Of a stretch of 64,000 bases of DNA, positions 38,301 through 46,002 are shown in pieces. The position numbers and the translations under genes are program-made. This stretch comes from Martinezella tropici (lineage in GTDB: Bacteria > Pseudomonadota > Alphaproteobacteria > Rhizobiales > Rhizobiaceae): NCBI GenBank assembly GCA_000799755.1, contig JUHI01000001.1, positions 62,001 through 126,000 of the forward strand, read 5' to 3'. The notes beneath the pieces are model-generated. The model did not search any database. It was not told the origin of the DNA and saw only the letters and a program-made list of their open reading frames with translations. Positions within the stretch are counted from its first letter, which is position 1. Every line of letters starts with the position of its first letter.

Positions 38301-39806
38301 GTCGATGGCGGCAAGCACCGCCGCGCCATCCCTGGCGCGGGCTGCGAAGCGATGGCGCATCGGCTCACGATTGGCAGCCGCAGAAGCTACAATCTGGCGA
38401 GCCTCCTTGGGCTCTGCCGCTTCAAGACGGGTCCTGTATTCCTGAAGCAGGCTCGAGAGAGCGGACGCCGTATGAGCACTGACGGCAAAAACGACCCCCT
38501 CGCCGCGCATCGGCGGTTCCGGCGGTGCGATCGGATCGGGATCGCTAATGACAACGTGAGCGTTGGTTCCACCGAAACCGAAGGAATTGATCCCGGCAAA
38601 ACGTGCCTGCTTTGCCGGGAGAAGCTCGATCGTCGATGTGTTGACCCGAACATTCAAGCCTTCGAAATCGATGTTCTCGTTCGGATGGTCGAAATGCAGC
38701 GAAGCCGGGAGGAAATTGTTTTCCAACGCGATGACGGCCTTCAAAAGACCGAAGAGGCCGGATGCGGGTTCGGTATGGCCGATATTCGTCTTGATAGAAC
38801 CGATCGGCACCGGCGCACGTCGATTTCGCCCGATGATTTCGCCTATCGCCCATATTTCGGCGGGGTCGCCGACCTTCGTGCCCGTTCCATGCCCCTCGAT
38901 GAAGGCGATGCGGTTGACGTCGATGTTGCGCCCTTCATAGATCGACTGAAGCAAGGCAGCCTGCGCCTCACGGGATGGCATGGAAATGCCGTTGGTGCGT
39001 CCCGAAGAATTGACGCCTACGGCATGTATCCTGGCATAGCTGCGATCCTTCTCACGCAGTGCAACGTCCGTGCGCCGCAATACGATCGCCGCACCACCCT
39101 CCGCGCGAACGTAACCACGTCCATCGTCGTCATAGGCACGGCAAAGCCCCTCCGGCGACAGCATTCGCGCCTGCGCGAAGCCCACGAAGGACATGGGGTT
39201 AAGCAGAATATTGATGCCGCCGACGATCGCAGTATCGATCTCTCCACCTTCCAGCGCCTTTACCGCCTGGTCGAGCGCCACCAGCGACGACGAACAGGCC
39301 GTGTCGATCGTCATGCTTGGCCCGCGCAATCCGAATATGTGCGAGATGCGGTTGGAAACGATGGAGAGCGTGTTGCCCGTCATGAAATACGGGCTGCCCG
39401 AGGCAGGGTCCTCCAGCGTCAGGTTGCCATATTCAAGAGAGGACGCGCCAACATAGACGCCGACCCGCTGCCCCTCGAAACCGTCGATCGGCAGGTTTGC
39501 GTCCTCCAAGGCACGCCAGACGATATTCAAAAGGATGCGCTGCTGCGGGTCCATCTGCATCGCTTCGCGCTGGGAAAGTCCGAAGACCGCAGGATCGAAT
39601 GCGTAGACATTATCGAAGACGCCGGCTGCAAAACTATAGGTCTTTCCCTGAACACCCACAGCCGGATGCCAAAAGCGCGCAAGATCCCAGCGCTCCTCTG
39701 GTATACGGCTTACAGTGCAACGTCCCTCCTTGAGGATAAGCTGCAGCTCTTCGATCGAACCCGCCCCAGGGGCAACGCTTGCGCGTCCGATAATTTCAAC
39801 TGTCAT
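32349..39806 (-). CDS. rkpA: Type I polyketide/fatty acid synthase RkpA
   Basis: A 2485-residue fully reducing iterative-type synthase in one frame. Order: KS 1-425 (Cys171 in DTACSSS, His306, His344); AT about 520-830 (Ser616 in GHSVGE; YPFHHP at 718-723 suggests malonyl-CoA); DH about 905-1165 (His921, Asp1087); a methyltransferase-like region about 1200-1560 whose SAM motif is degenerate (VLEIGSVSAAF, 1381-1391), so probably inactive; ER about 1755-2075 (HGAAGGVG 1893-1900); KR about 2090-2280 (GGIGGFG, Tyr2240); ACP with Ser2409 (GLDSL). No thioesterase. In S. meliloti this locus (first described as rkpA-F) is needed for K-antigen surface expression, probably for a lipid. GAGAG precedes the ATG. 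Confidence 0.93.
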   Translation of the reverse strand: MTVEIIGRASVAPGAGSIEELQLILKEGRCTVSRIPEERWDLARFWHPAVGVQGKTYSFAAGVFDNVYAFDPAVFGLSQREAMQMDPQQRILLNIVWRALEDANLPIDGFEGQRVGVYVGASSLEYGNLTLEDPASGSPYFMTGNTLSIVSNRISHIFGLRGPSMTIDTACSSSLVALDQAVKALEGGEIDTAIVGGINILLNPMSFVGFAQARMLSPEGLCRAYDDDGRGYVRAEGGAAIVLRRTDVALREKDRSYARIHAVGVNSSGRTNGISMPSREAQAALLQSIYEGRNIDVNRIAFIEGHGTGTKVGDPAEIWAIGEIIGRNRRAPVPIGSIKTNIGHTEPASGLFGLLKAVIALENNFLPASLHFDHPNENIDFEGLNVRVNTSTIELLPAKQARFAGINSFGFGGTNAHVVISDPDPIAPPEPPMRGEGVVFAVSAHTASALSSLLQEYRTRLEAAEPKEARQIVASAAANREPMRHRFAARARDGAAVLAAIDAHLSGENSIGEAGEAPAQAAKIAFVFSGNGSQWAGMGVGAYQENRHFRQCFQSFSALFEYYLGEKLTDVLIASDLSVRLADTKIAQPLLFAIQASLSDCLWSMGVKPDAVFGHSVGEIAAAYAAKALTAAEAVAIVAKRSLHQDLLAGEGKMAAVVLGEDAALAFAKSRGLDNIYIAAINAPNSVTISGPADEIEAYRDAARKSQIVAHVLDINYPFHHPIIDRAKEAFFADLPDLAPDSGTGIFISTVTGELRDGRLLDTQYWWRNVRDPVLFKAGCQAAIAMGCNLFIEISPRPILSNYVAEIAKQASVQVIAIPTLLREPTVAGHDPVSQSFARAVANGAPALRARGSATRNAFVNLPPLPFEQVELRTHPTTDEIDIFGRDHKSPYTLLGWRTDLNGSNWKNHLDARLFPDLAEHVVDGKAIMPGSGFVEIAVTAAQRYYGTDEVEISNLEIIRPLELSQDRMAELSTSLSPETGDIEIRSRERLSHDEWTVHAVGRCRKPLAGEGSSRSIDRSGKERKSTLTADVTYETAERFGLHYGPHFQLLSKAVAFGHHVIEVDLKPAALPSHPFAAYNLNPMSVDAAFHGLVALFDQFSGDEAGAPYIPVHFGSVRVFGKGRSIVKAVIEIERFSANSIKARFTLFDADNKAVAALDDCRFRRTQLRRRATLDSVAFHYQSLPSALFAGGRKAGADTRRIATQLISDEKHAPNNASLLLDAAIYRACHDIALKLADRNGTVVFAGLPGDPEFRSFLVNCLYILEDAGIAETGDGKWFVPLGPTLPPVAELLQEIYREDAGRVAESVLVGDAYRETLDHLAMIRPHVLAREPAAHGTNIPGGATLEHVLVHSPLSERRLSMLAEALASAIDADAGAVGYVLEIGSVSAAFSRKLATIAAAAGASLVIAEPREQPRRALEIAFERDAHVIVVDPAKLTDGHVADIVVASGDQSQYLMRHNDDIKRIVRTVAGRGARLLLADRAPSAFNDFVFGLSEGWFADSQSPEFPVGRLGTREQIADLLGSLGFAKPFVRERIFPEGALVTASAVSESQLAAITATDAAEPIVLLSEQGRKDLGKLGKNITVVDLAAPSLDLASALDVIDRESGRVVYLAGTTRGDAAERSLSRLSILTELANLLSQNGAGARARLVIVAPGGSPLSAGLIDEANAGLWAFGRVLQNEYDAFDVHLLDTDADRMLPLVDSLMTAETNNGEWFQDRTTGKVREIRAAAGPFDAIDATRRDFAAATIRQHVGGRLDSVAWEEMNPPAPDEGEVVVSVEATGLNFRDVMWAMGLLPEEALEDGFAGATIGMEFAGRILAVGDAVDDLKPGDKVMGIGPAAFSTHVRVRRDGVTKLPEQMETVAAATVPVAFLTAYYAMVELGRIQPGETILIHGAAGGVGLAALQIAKLKGAKVIATAGTVEKRGFLEMLGADHVLDSRSLDFVSGVRRLTGGEGVDLVLNSLFSEAMERSIELVKPFGRFLELGKRDYYADRKIGLRPFRRNVSYFGIDADQLLVNVPDLTRRIFTEIGQLFADEKLTPLPYRAFAHDEIGNAFRLMQNAGHIGKIVVRPPVSGVDTVLRAPAKSLRFDAKGIFLIAGGIGGFGLSAAEWLVSKGARRIALCSRRGIADAETKKAVAEWAKRGVVTTMHACDITDTAAVETLLALLRAEGPLKGIIHAAMVLDDALLANLTPERNRPVLDVKIRGAEILDCLTRDDKLELFLLFSSATTMLGNPGQANYVMANGYLEGLARSRRAAGKPALAVGFGAIADKGFLARNIEVNDLLSKRIGKAALKARDALEQVERYMLADRGAVDAAAVMIAEIDWNAVRLLPISGRALFEPLMRHAGSHQALNEGDSVDLKELIKGKSEEEAQAALHALVAAEIAAILRVTEDTVTPDKVLKDIGLDSLMAMELGMSFQQKTGFDIPLSGVGEGTTVGDVVSRLRDRVMNRNGDEAAGDTAGDDGVVQRLARSHAAEEEKRAIQ

Positions 39807-40149
39807 GATCTCTCAGCAATATTTGAAGAAGTGCACCAAATCGGCCAAGTTCAACATCAACTACACACGCTTGCTATTATCTGTGGTTGTCACAGATAGA
39901 AAAAATCGCGGGCGGTCAATATGCGGCAGCGCAACAATCGACGCAATATGCGATCTCCTAAACCTTCAATCCACTTTAAGGATCGCAGTCTCCGCCTGCG
40001 ATGGTTGCAACCTTTTCCGCAACTCACTTCGCGATGAATTCCGATTGCCGACAAGGCATGATCCGTCAGCATCATACAAATGCCGACCTCTATCGGCCGT
40101 TGCCGAGTGTCGTGGACGGCCCAACCGGGCCGCCATATCCGCTGCGCAA
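39807..40149. other. 343-base upstream region of the rkpA operon
   Basis: No coding frame I can support. It holds the rkpA promoter region, the inverted repeat at 39878-39898 and the 3' flank of the lipoprotein gene. No clear terminator follows that gene on the minus strand, so read-through into rkpA is possible. Confidence 0.55.
39878..39898. promoter_or_regulatory. Perfect 8-bp inverted repeat, candidate operator of rkpA
   Basis: TATCTGTG-GTTGT-CACAGATA lies 72 bases upstream of the rkpA ATG, where a regulator could overlap the promoter. The half-site spacing (TGTG-N5-CACA) does not fit CRP (TGTGA-N6-TCACA). The regulator is unknown. Confidence 0.5.
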
Positions 40150-41328
40150 CTATTGGTTTAGAAGAGCCGCCGTCCCTGCACCCTGCGCCGCAATGCCCAG
40201 TGGCGTTCCGACGAGCGTCAGGAACTTCCTGATATCGACAGAAGGATGGCGCGACACATAGATGACGTCGCGGCTCTTGATCGGGAAAGTCTGGCCTACA
40301 ATCAAGCTGTCGGGATTGGACATGTCGAAGCGATAAACGATCGGATAGCGGCCCTTCGCATCGGGCACCATTCCCTTGCGCAACAAGTCCTGGAAGCGAG
40401 CCGGACCGAGCAGGATCTTGGCGATTTCCGGCTCCTCATAGCGGAACAGGAAGAAGCCCTTCGCATTGCTCGAATCGTCGATCGCACCATGGCCGAGCGC
40501 AACCGCCTCAAGAAGATTGAGATCGTTCGCTCCGAACTCGATGCGTCCATCGCCACGAACGGAGCCGAGCAAGGTGAAGGTTCTGGGATCGCGGACGAGG
40601 AAAATCTGGTCGCCCGGCTGGACGTAGATATCTTCGGAAGGATGCTCGATAATCGACTTCAGCAAAACCGTTCCGGTCTTATTACCCCGAACCAGCGTGA
40701 CATAGGTCTCATAAGGCTGCGTGGACGGTCCACCGGCTTTGGCAACGACCTCCGTGATCTTTTCTTTCGTCAGATCCAACGGCACCATGGAAGGACGGCC
40801 GACCGCGCCCGAAACGGTCACGGTGCGCGACGGGGTGCCCATGCTCGTCACGATAACATCCGGCTCCACGGCCTTGGTCGCCAGGGCAGCCAAAATGGCC
40901 TTGCGCGCCTGGTCGAGGGTCTTGCCGACGAATCGAACCGAACCGGCATAGGGAATTGCCGCCGTGCCGTCAGGCTGCACGACGATATCGAGCGATACCT
41001 GCTTAGACTGCGACGTCGAAAACAGACCATCGGAGCCTGCTTCGAAAATCGTGACCTTCAGCGCATCGCCGACACCGATAACGACGGGGCCAACACCGCC
41101 ACCCATGCCAAAACGGCGATTGAGCGTGGAAGACACATAATCGGAAACGAGGCGCGCACTGCGGCTGTCGATGTCGACGATATCAAAAACTGCGGCATTC
41201 CTGCGGCCCAATTGTGCCCCGGACTGGCCGGCATCGCTAAGAATGGCGCCAGCCAACGGACCTTCGCTCGATACGGAATTACATCCCGCCAAAACCACGC
41301 AACACAGTACGGCGCCAATACGGAACAA
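40150..41328 (-). CDS. rkpU: KpsD/Wza-like outer-membrane capsule export lipoprotein (RkpU-like)
   Basis: This would be the outer-membrane export channel for the capsule. The 392 residues begin with a lipoprotein signal (MFRIGAVLCCVVLAGC, lipobox LAGC, Cys16). A polysaccharide-export domain follows (IGVGDALKVTIFEAGSDGLFS, SLDIVVQPDGTAAIPYAGSVRFVGKTLDQARKAI in pieces) and then SLBB-type domains (VTVSGAVGRPSMVPLDL; FTLLGSVRGDGRIEF). It starts with TTG at 41328, backed by GAGGA six bases upstream. It lies upstream of rkpA on the same strand and divergent from the other export genes. The symbol follows S. meliloti usage from memory. Confidence 0.8.
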   Translation of the reverse strand: MFRIGAVLCCVVLAGCNSVSSEGPLAGAILSDAGQSGAQLGRRNAAVFDIVDIDSRSARLVSDYVSSTLNRRFGMGGGVGPVVIGVGDALKVTIFEAGSDGLFSTSQSKQVSLDIVVQPDGTAAIPYAGSVRFVGKTLDQARKAILAALATKAVEPDVIVTSMGTPSRTVTVSGAVGRPSMVPLDLTKEKITEVVAKAGGPSTQPYETYVTLVRGNKTGTVLLKSIIEHPSEDIYVQPGDQIFLVRDPRTFTLLGSVRGDGRIEFGANDLNLLEAVALGHGAIDDSSNAKGFFLFRYEEPEIAKILLGPARFQDLLRKGMVPDAKGRYPIVYRFDMSNPDSLIVGQTFPIKSRDVIYVSRHPSVDIRKFLTLVGTPLGIAAQGAGTAALLNQ

Positions 41329-41991
41329 TTGAAATCCTCAAACTATTAGCTGCCGTGACTACCTGATGGCATACATCGACATGGAATGCATCAAATCTAT
41401 CGGCGCCTTGAAAAGCATAACCGGCGCGCGTCAACAAGCCCAAACGCCGAGAGTACCATCAAAAAAATCGAGTGCGATCCTCTGAACACACTCGGAATTC
41501 AAGGAGCGCCCGATCAGATCGGCTTTATAAGGGCCAATGGCGCACAAGGCAATTTGCGAGAGTATTGTTTGGAGATTTAAAATTAAAATTCTCTGAAAGA
41601 CGAAAAGGAACCGTTAAGTAATGGCCTCCATAGAAAAATGCTGGATGGATGACATTAAGTTGCACAGATTCGCACTTATTCCGCTTTCCATAAGATTGTT
41701 ATTGCCTGTAAGAGAACCAAGTCCAGACCTGCAACACATGCGGAAATGATAAACCACGACAACCGCAGCTTGCCGGATTTCTGCCTTCAGCGAGATAAGT
41801 ATCAATGGCTACCGTCGAATCAACCGCATCCGTCCTCGACTGTTCGCCGACATTCGCAAACTCCGCCAACCTGCCTAGAATATGCTTTCGGGATGTAAAC
41901 CGGTTCGGGGGCCGCTGTACGTCCGTTTGAGAACGATTCCGCTATTTCTCCGGATCGGCAAGGTGCCGATTAGAACGAAGGTTATGTATCA
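41329..41991. other. 663-base divergent regulatory region of the capsule locus
   Basis: This A/T-richer stretch separates the minus-strand export lipoprotein gene from the plus-strand transport and glycosyltransferase genes. It has no coding frame with a ribosome binding site. Promoters for both directions should lie here, but I cannot assign boxes with confidence. Confidence 0.6.
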
Positions 41992-42828
41992 ATGCTCGGT
42001 TTTTCAAAACGCTCTCAAAAGAAAGTATCGAAAAGTCCCCTGGAGACATTCGATCAATACGAGCAAGGCAGACCAACCCACCAAAATGCCATCGACGCCC
42101 TTCAGGGATGGAATTGTGCATTTCCGCCGGAATTTGGCCTCAACGCCGGAAAGCTGCCCCTGTATGCCGACGACCGCATCGATTGGGCAATGCGGACTTT
42201 CGGTTCGATAGAGGGCAAGACCGTTCTCGAGGTCGGCCCACTCGAGGGAATGCACACCCATATGCTGAATGGCCAAAGGCCGGCGCGGATCGATGCAATC
42301 GAGGCAAATCGTCTCTGTTTTCTGAGATGCCTGGTCAGCAAGCAAATCCTGAATATCGACACCGCCACCTTCATGCTAGGCGACATACAGGCGTGGCTGA
42401 CGGAACGCGAAGACGTCTACGACTTTACGCTCGCATCCGGAGTTCTCTACCATATGGCCGAGCCCGGCGAGTTTCTTCGTCTGCTGTCAAAGCGATCCAA
42501 TGCGGTTTTCATCTGGACGCACTTCGTCCTGGAGGACGCTATGCCCGAAGGCGATGTGCGGTGGCTACCCTTCAGCGGCAAAGTGGAAACGAGGCTGATC
42601 GATGACATACCGGTGCGCTATTACGAACGCAGCTACCATCACGCCAACGCCAATGCATCTTTCTGCGGTGGCATGAAGGACCGTCATTTTTGGATGCATC
42701 GAGACGACATCTTGCTGCTGCTCCGCGCATTCGGTTTTGATGACATTACCATCAGGGATGAAAACCTGAGCCATCCCGGCGGTCCCAGCTTTTCGCTGCT
42801 GGCGCGAAAAGCGCCCGGCGATACCTGA
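41992..42828 (+). CDS. SAM-dependent class I methyltransferase in the capsule locus
   Basis: The 278-residue protein has the class I SAM motif KTVLEVGPLEGMHTHML near 75-91, an acidic residue after strand 2 (IDAIEANRLCF) and a post-I region DFTLASGVLYHMAEPGEFLRLL. A 70-residue N-terminal part (ETFDQYEQGRPTHQNAIDAL) precedes the fold. The neighbours suggest it methylates a sugar or the growing capsule chain, perhaps as a cap; this is inference. It opens the plus-strand gene set and is 140 bases from the next gene. Only a weak GAAGG lies upstream of the ATG. Confidence 0.82.
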   Translation: MLGFSKRSQKKVSKSPLETFDQYEQGRPTHQNAIDALQGWNCAFPPEFGLNAGKLPLYADDRIDWAMRTFGSIEGKTVLEVGPLEGMHTHMLNGQRPARIDAIEANRLCFLRCLVSKQILNIDTATFMLGDIQAWLTEREDVYDFTLASGVLYHMAEPGEFLRLLSKRSNAVFIWTHFVLEDAMPEGDVRWLPFSGKVETRLIDDIPVRYYERSYHHANANASFCGGMKDRHFWMHRDDILLLLRAFGFDDITIRDENLSHPGGPSFSLLARKAPGDT

Positions 42829-42968
42829 CGAGGTTCGGATGCCGAAGCGCGATATTTGTGATATCGATAGGCATGTTGATGCATGTGATGCTATGCAGGC
42901 CGGGATGACACCATTCCATTGCCAATTTCTGTCCTGCCCCGATCGGGTGAAAACGCCGGAGAAGGTCC

Positions 42969-44033
42969 GTGCTTTTTAACCTCGAATATGATCATGGCAA
43001 CCTTATCGAGGGCTATCTGATCCCCGATGGGTTTTCCGACAAGCCACAGATCAGGGTCTCGGACGCCGACGGCGAGCTGATGATTCTTCCCTGTGATCAG
43101 GTCAAACAGGCGGTTATCGATTCAGGACGACACGAAGATGGTCTCGTCGGCTTCAGGCTCGATACGACAATCATCCCCGATCTGACCGAGCGCACATCGC
43201 TGATGATTCATGACGCCAAGTCGGGTCTGCTGATCTACCGCAGGCCGCAGGTGGCGAGCACGATTCCGTTAAAGATCGTGCGGCTCGAGGCGCAGCTACT
43301 GCCAATGGTCAAGTTCGACTATCATTGTGGCCGCCACTTTCAATACGAGCTTTCGTCCGTCGAACGGTTCGGACACGAAACGACCCTTCAGGCCTTTCAT
43401 CTGAACGCCATCCAGTCGATCTATATTAGCGGCCGGCTGTTGATGCGCAATTATGAAGAGTTCTTCGACAAGGGTTTCAAGGCCATCGCCCTGCTCACCG
43501 ATCCCTATTATGAACTTGCCCTGAGGATATTCCTTCTGAAGCGAATGGCTAAGACTCAGATTTCATTCTTCGGCGATCGCGACAAGATCATCTTGGCGCC
43601 TGCCGCGGAGCATTTTGCCGAGGTAAACCTGGAAGACGAGGCCTCTCTCAAGGCTGCCCTGAAGAAAGCGCCGCAGAATGTCACAAACGTTCTGGCTTCA
43701 CCACTTACCCGGCAATTGGCCACAACCATACCGGAACAGGCGGTAACGCGCAGCGACGTTGCCACCGCGATCGACCTATTGTCGCGCTTTGCCGTTGTCG
43801 GTTTCGATACAGACAGCCTCTATTTTCAGCAGGCGGTCAGCGAGCTCATCGGTATCTCGATCGACGATTTTCCGTTGCCGCCCCGACACAGTACGCTTGA
43901 AGACGTTGCGACGCGGCTGCGTTCATTGCATATTGCCGAGCTTATGCTCGAAGAGGACTTGATTTTCGACCACTATGTGCGTCAGGCGATGAAACCAACC
44001 GCGCCCGAACTGCCGGAAACGATTGCAAGCTGA
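42969..44033 (+). CDS. Unknown 354-residue protein of the capsule locus
   Basis: No family recognised. The protein is soluble-looking, with no signal peptide or membrane helix. The first 100 residues look beta-rich (LEYDHGNLIEGYLIPDGFSDKPQIRV; SLMIHDAKSGLLIYRRP), the rest helical (EEFFDKGFKAIALLTDPYYELALRIFLLKRM; SEL IGISIDDF region). The second part could be a sulfotransferase- or phosphotransferase-like helical region, but I see no PAPS or nucleotide loop. It begins at GTG 42969 with GGAGAAGG four bases upstream and ends one base before the KpsE-like gene, so it is cotranscribed with the export genes. Confidence 0.8.
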   Translation: MLFNLEYDHGNLIEGYLIPDGFSDKPQIRVSDADGELMILPCDQVKQAVIDSGRHEDGLVGFRLDTTIIPDLTERTSLMIHDAKSGLLIYRRPQVASTIPLKIVRLEAQLLPMVKFDYHCGRHFQYELSSVERFGHETTLQAFHLNAIQSIYISGRLLMRNYEEFFDKGFKAIALLTDPYYELALRIFLLKRMAKTQISFFGDRDKIILAPAAEHFAEVNLEDEASLKAALKKAPQNVTNVLASPLTRQLATTIPEQAVTRSDVATAIDLLSRFAVVGFDTDSLYFQQAVSELIGISIDDFPLPPRHSTLEDVATRLRSLHIAELMLEEDLIFDHYVRQAMKPTAPELPETIAS

Positions 44034-44034
44034 C

Positions 44035-45306
44035 ATGCCGAAGACAATCATTGACGACGCGATAGTTCAGGACTCCCCGCGGGTAAAAACCAGCCGCCAT
44101 CTCCTGCCTTCGCTGTTTCGGCGCAGGCTGCCGGCGCAACGTGCCCGCACGGATATCGAAGACATCGAATACATACCGGTGCATGATGGGAATGAGCCGG
44201 AGACGAGCTCGGGCGGCAAGCCGCCGCTCAGACTTATCGGCTTTCTGCTGCTCGTGATCCTGCCCTTCCTGGCAAGCTCGGTCTATTATGCGTTCATCGC
44301 GTCGAACCAATATGTGGCGGAAGCGCGTTTCGCCGTCAGGGCAGTGTCCGGAGCCGAGGATACCAGCAGTTCCGGGGACGCCACCAGCGCTCTCAACATG
44401 CGTTCGGCTTCGCAGGATGCCTATGTCGTCACCAGCTTCATCCACTCGACGGAAATCCTCAATCGAATCGGCAAGAAACTCGACTATCGATCGATGTTTG
44501 CCCGGCAAGACGCGGATTTTCTGTCGCGATTCCGCTCCTCGCAATCCGACGAAGAGTTCCTGAAATACTGGAACGACCACGTCACCGCCTATATCGACGT
44601 CACGTCAGGCATCATCACGCTCAAGGTCAGAACCTTCGCGCCGGACGATTCCGTCAAGCTTGCGGATGCGATCATCGAGGAAAGCGAAAAGCTCATCAAC
44701 GAGCTTTCCGAACGCGCGCGCAACGACATCGTGCAGAGCATGAAGGGCGACGTCCAGAAGAGCGGCAAGGCCTATGGCGACACCCTGGTTGCCCTCAATC
44801 AGTTTCAAAACGCATCCGGCCTTCTCAGCCCGCAAGCGCAGGCCAAGAATAGCGGCACGATCCTGACCGGCCTGCTGGCGAAGAAGCTGGAATTCGAAAC
44901 GCGCCTCTTCGTCATGCGGCAATCCAACGCCCAGAATTCCCCGACCTATCAACAGCTCAGTCTCGCCAAGGACAGCCTCGACGCGCAGATCGAGAAGATG
45001 CGATCGGAATTGACCGGACCTGAGAATGCGAGCCTTGCGAAGGCTCTGCTGGAATATTCCCGGCTCGAAACCGATCGCATGATCGCGGAAAAACTCTACG
45101 AAAGTGCGCAGAAGAACTACGATGCCGTGGTCGCCGAGGCGTTGCGCAAGACACTGTACCTTGCCGTTTTCGTCAAGCCGGCATTGCCGGACGAGTCGAC
45201 ATTTCCGCGCCGCGTCAGCACGCCGCTGATCATATTGCTTGCCCTTGTTGTCACCTGGGCGACGCTCTCCCTCATCTGGGCCTCCGTGGAGGATCACCGG
45301 ATATGA
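44035..45306 (+). CDS. KpsE/RkpR-like inner-membrane capsule export protein, copy 1
   Basis: This is a polysaccharide co-polymerase of the ABC-transporter type (PCP-3), bridging the inner-membrane exporter and the outer-membrane channel. The 423 residues have a cytoplasmic N-terminus of 65 residues, one helix near 66-90 (LIGFLLLVILPFLASSVYYAFIAS), a periplasmic domain starting NQYVAEARFAVRAVSG with long coiled-coil stretches (about 230-360), and a C-terminal helix (LIILLALVVTWATLSLIWAS) preceded by the family motif KPALPDESTFPRR. The ATG follows the previous stop by one base and has no clear ribosome site, so it probably depends on coupling. Confidence 0.88.
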   Translation: MPKTIIDDAIVQDSPRVKTSRHLLPSLFRRRLPAQRARTDIEDIEYIPVHDGNEPETSSGGKPPLRLIGFLLLVILPFLASSVYYAFIASNQYVAEARFAVRAVSGAEDTSSSGDATSALNMRSASQDAYVVTSFIHSTEILNRIGKKLDYRSMFARQDADFLSRFRSSQSDEEFLKYWNDHVTAYIDVTSGIITLKVRTFAPDDSVKLADAIIEESEKLINELSERARNDIVQSMKGDVQKSGKAYGDTLVALNQFQNASGLLSPQAQAKNSGTILTGLLAKKLEFETRLFVMRQSNAQNSPTYQQLSLAKDSLDAQIEKMRSELTGPENASLAKALLEYSRLETDRMIAEKLYESAQKNYDAVVAEALRKTLYLAVFVKPALPDESTFPRRVSTPLIILLALVVTWATLSLIWASVEDHRI

Positions 45307-45319
45307 ATGGGGAAGCGCC

Positions 45320-45973
45320 ATGATCAGCTTCAAGAACGTATCGAAACACTTCAAGACCCCGAGCGGCAAGAAGGTCATTCTCGACCGGGTGCATTGCGAG
45401 TTCGAATCCGGCTACTCCTATGGGCTCTTGGGTGTGAACGGTGCCGGGAAGTCGACGACGATGCGCATGATCGCCGGCACGATGCTGCCGAATTCGGGCA
45501 AGATCAGCAAGGATGTCCGCGTATCGTGGCCTCTCGGCTTGAGCAGCGGCTTCAATCCTTTGATGACAGGGCGGGCCAATGTTCACTTCGTTGCCCGCGC
45601 CTACGGCGAAGACGTCAGACGCGTCTCTCGTTTCGTGGAGGAATTTGCCGAACTGGGCGATTATATCGATGCTCCCGTACGCACCTATTCCTCCGGCATG
45701 GGAGCAAGATTGGCGTTCGGGCTTTCAATGGCCATCGAGTTCGAATGCTATCTGGTGGACGAAGTCCTTGCCGTCGGAGATGCCCGATTTCAGGAGCGCT
45801 GCCGCATTGCATTCGAGAACAGGCGGAAGAGTTCCGACATCATCATGATATCGCACAGCATGAGCATGATCAGTGCGCATTGCGACAGAGGTATGGTACT
45901 TGTCGATGGCAGACTTATCGTCTTCGATAAGGTAGAGCAGGCTATCGAAGCCTATTATAGATTGAACCGCTAG
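45320..45973 (+). CDS. KpsT/RkpS-like capsule export ABC ATPase
   Basis: This ATPase powers capsule export. From MISFKNVSKHFKTPSGKKVILD the 217 residues show Walker A GVNGAGKST near 38-46, signature YSSGMGARLAFGLSMAI near 142-158, Walker B ECYLVDEVLAVGD near 160-172 and the H-loop SHSMSMIS. The short length and YSSGMGAR signature are typical of the KpsT/Wzt capsule group without a C-terminal substrate domain. The frame is open from 45239, but that part overlaps the KpsE gene. The expected partner permease (KpsM) is not encoded next to it. Confidence 0.92.
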   Translation: MISFKNVSKHFKTPSGKKVILDRVHCEFESGYSYGLLGVNGAGKSTTMRMIAGTMLPNSGKISKDVRVSWPLGLSSGFNPLMTGRANVHFVARAYGEDVRRVSRFVEEFAELGDYIDAPVRTYSSGMGARLAFGLSMAIEFECYLVDEVLAVGDARFQERCRIAFENRRKSSDIIMISHSMSMISAHCDRGMVLVDGRLIVFDKVEQAIEAYYRLNR

Positions 45974-46002
45974 AATATCAGGGATCGACAGTAAGGCCCA
46001 AT

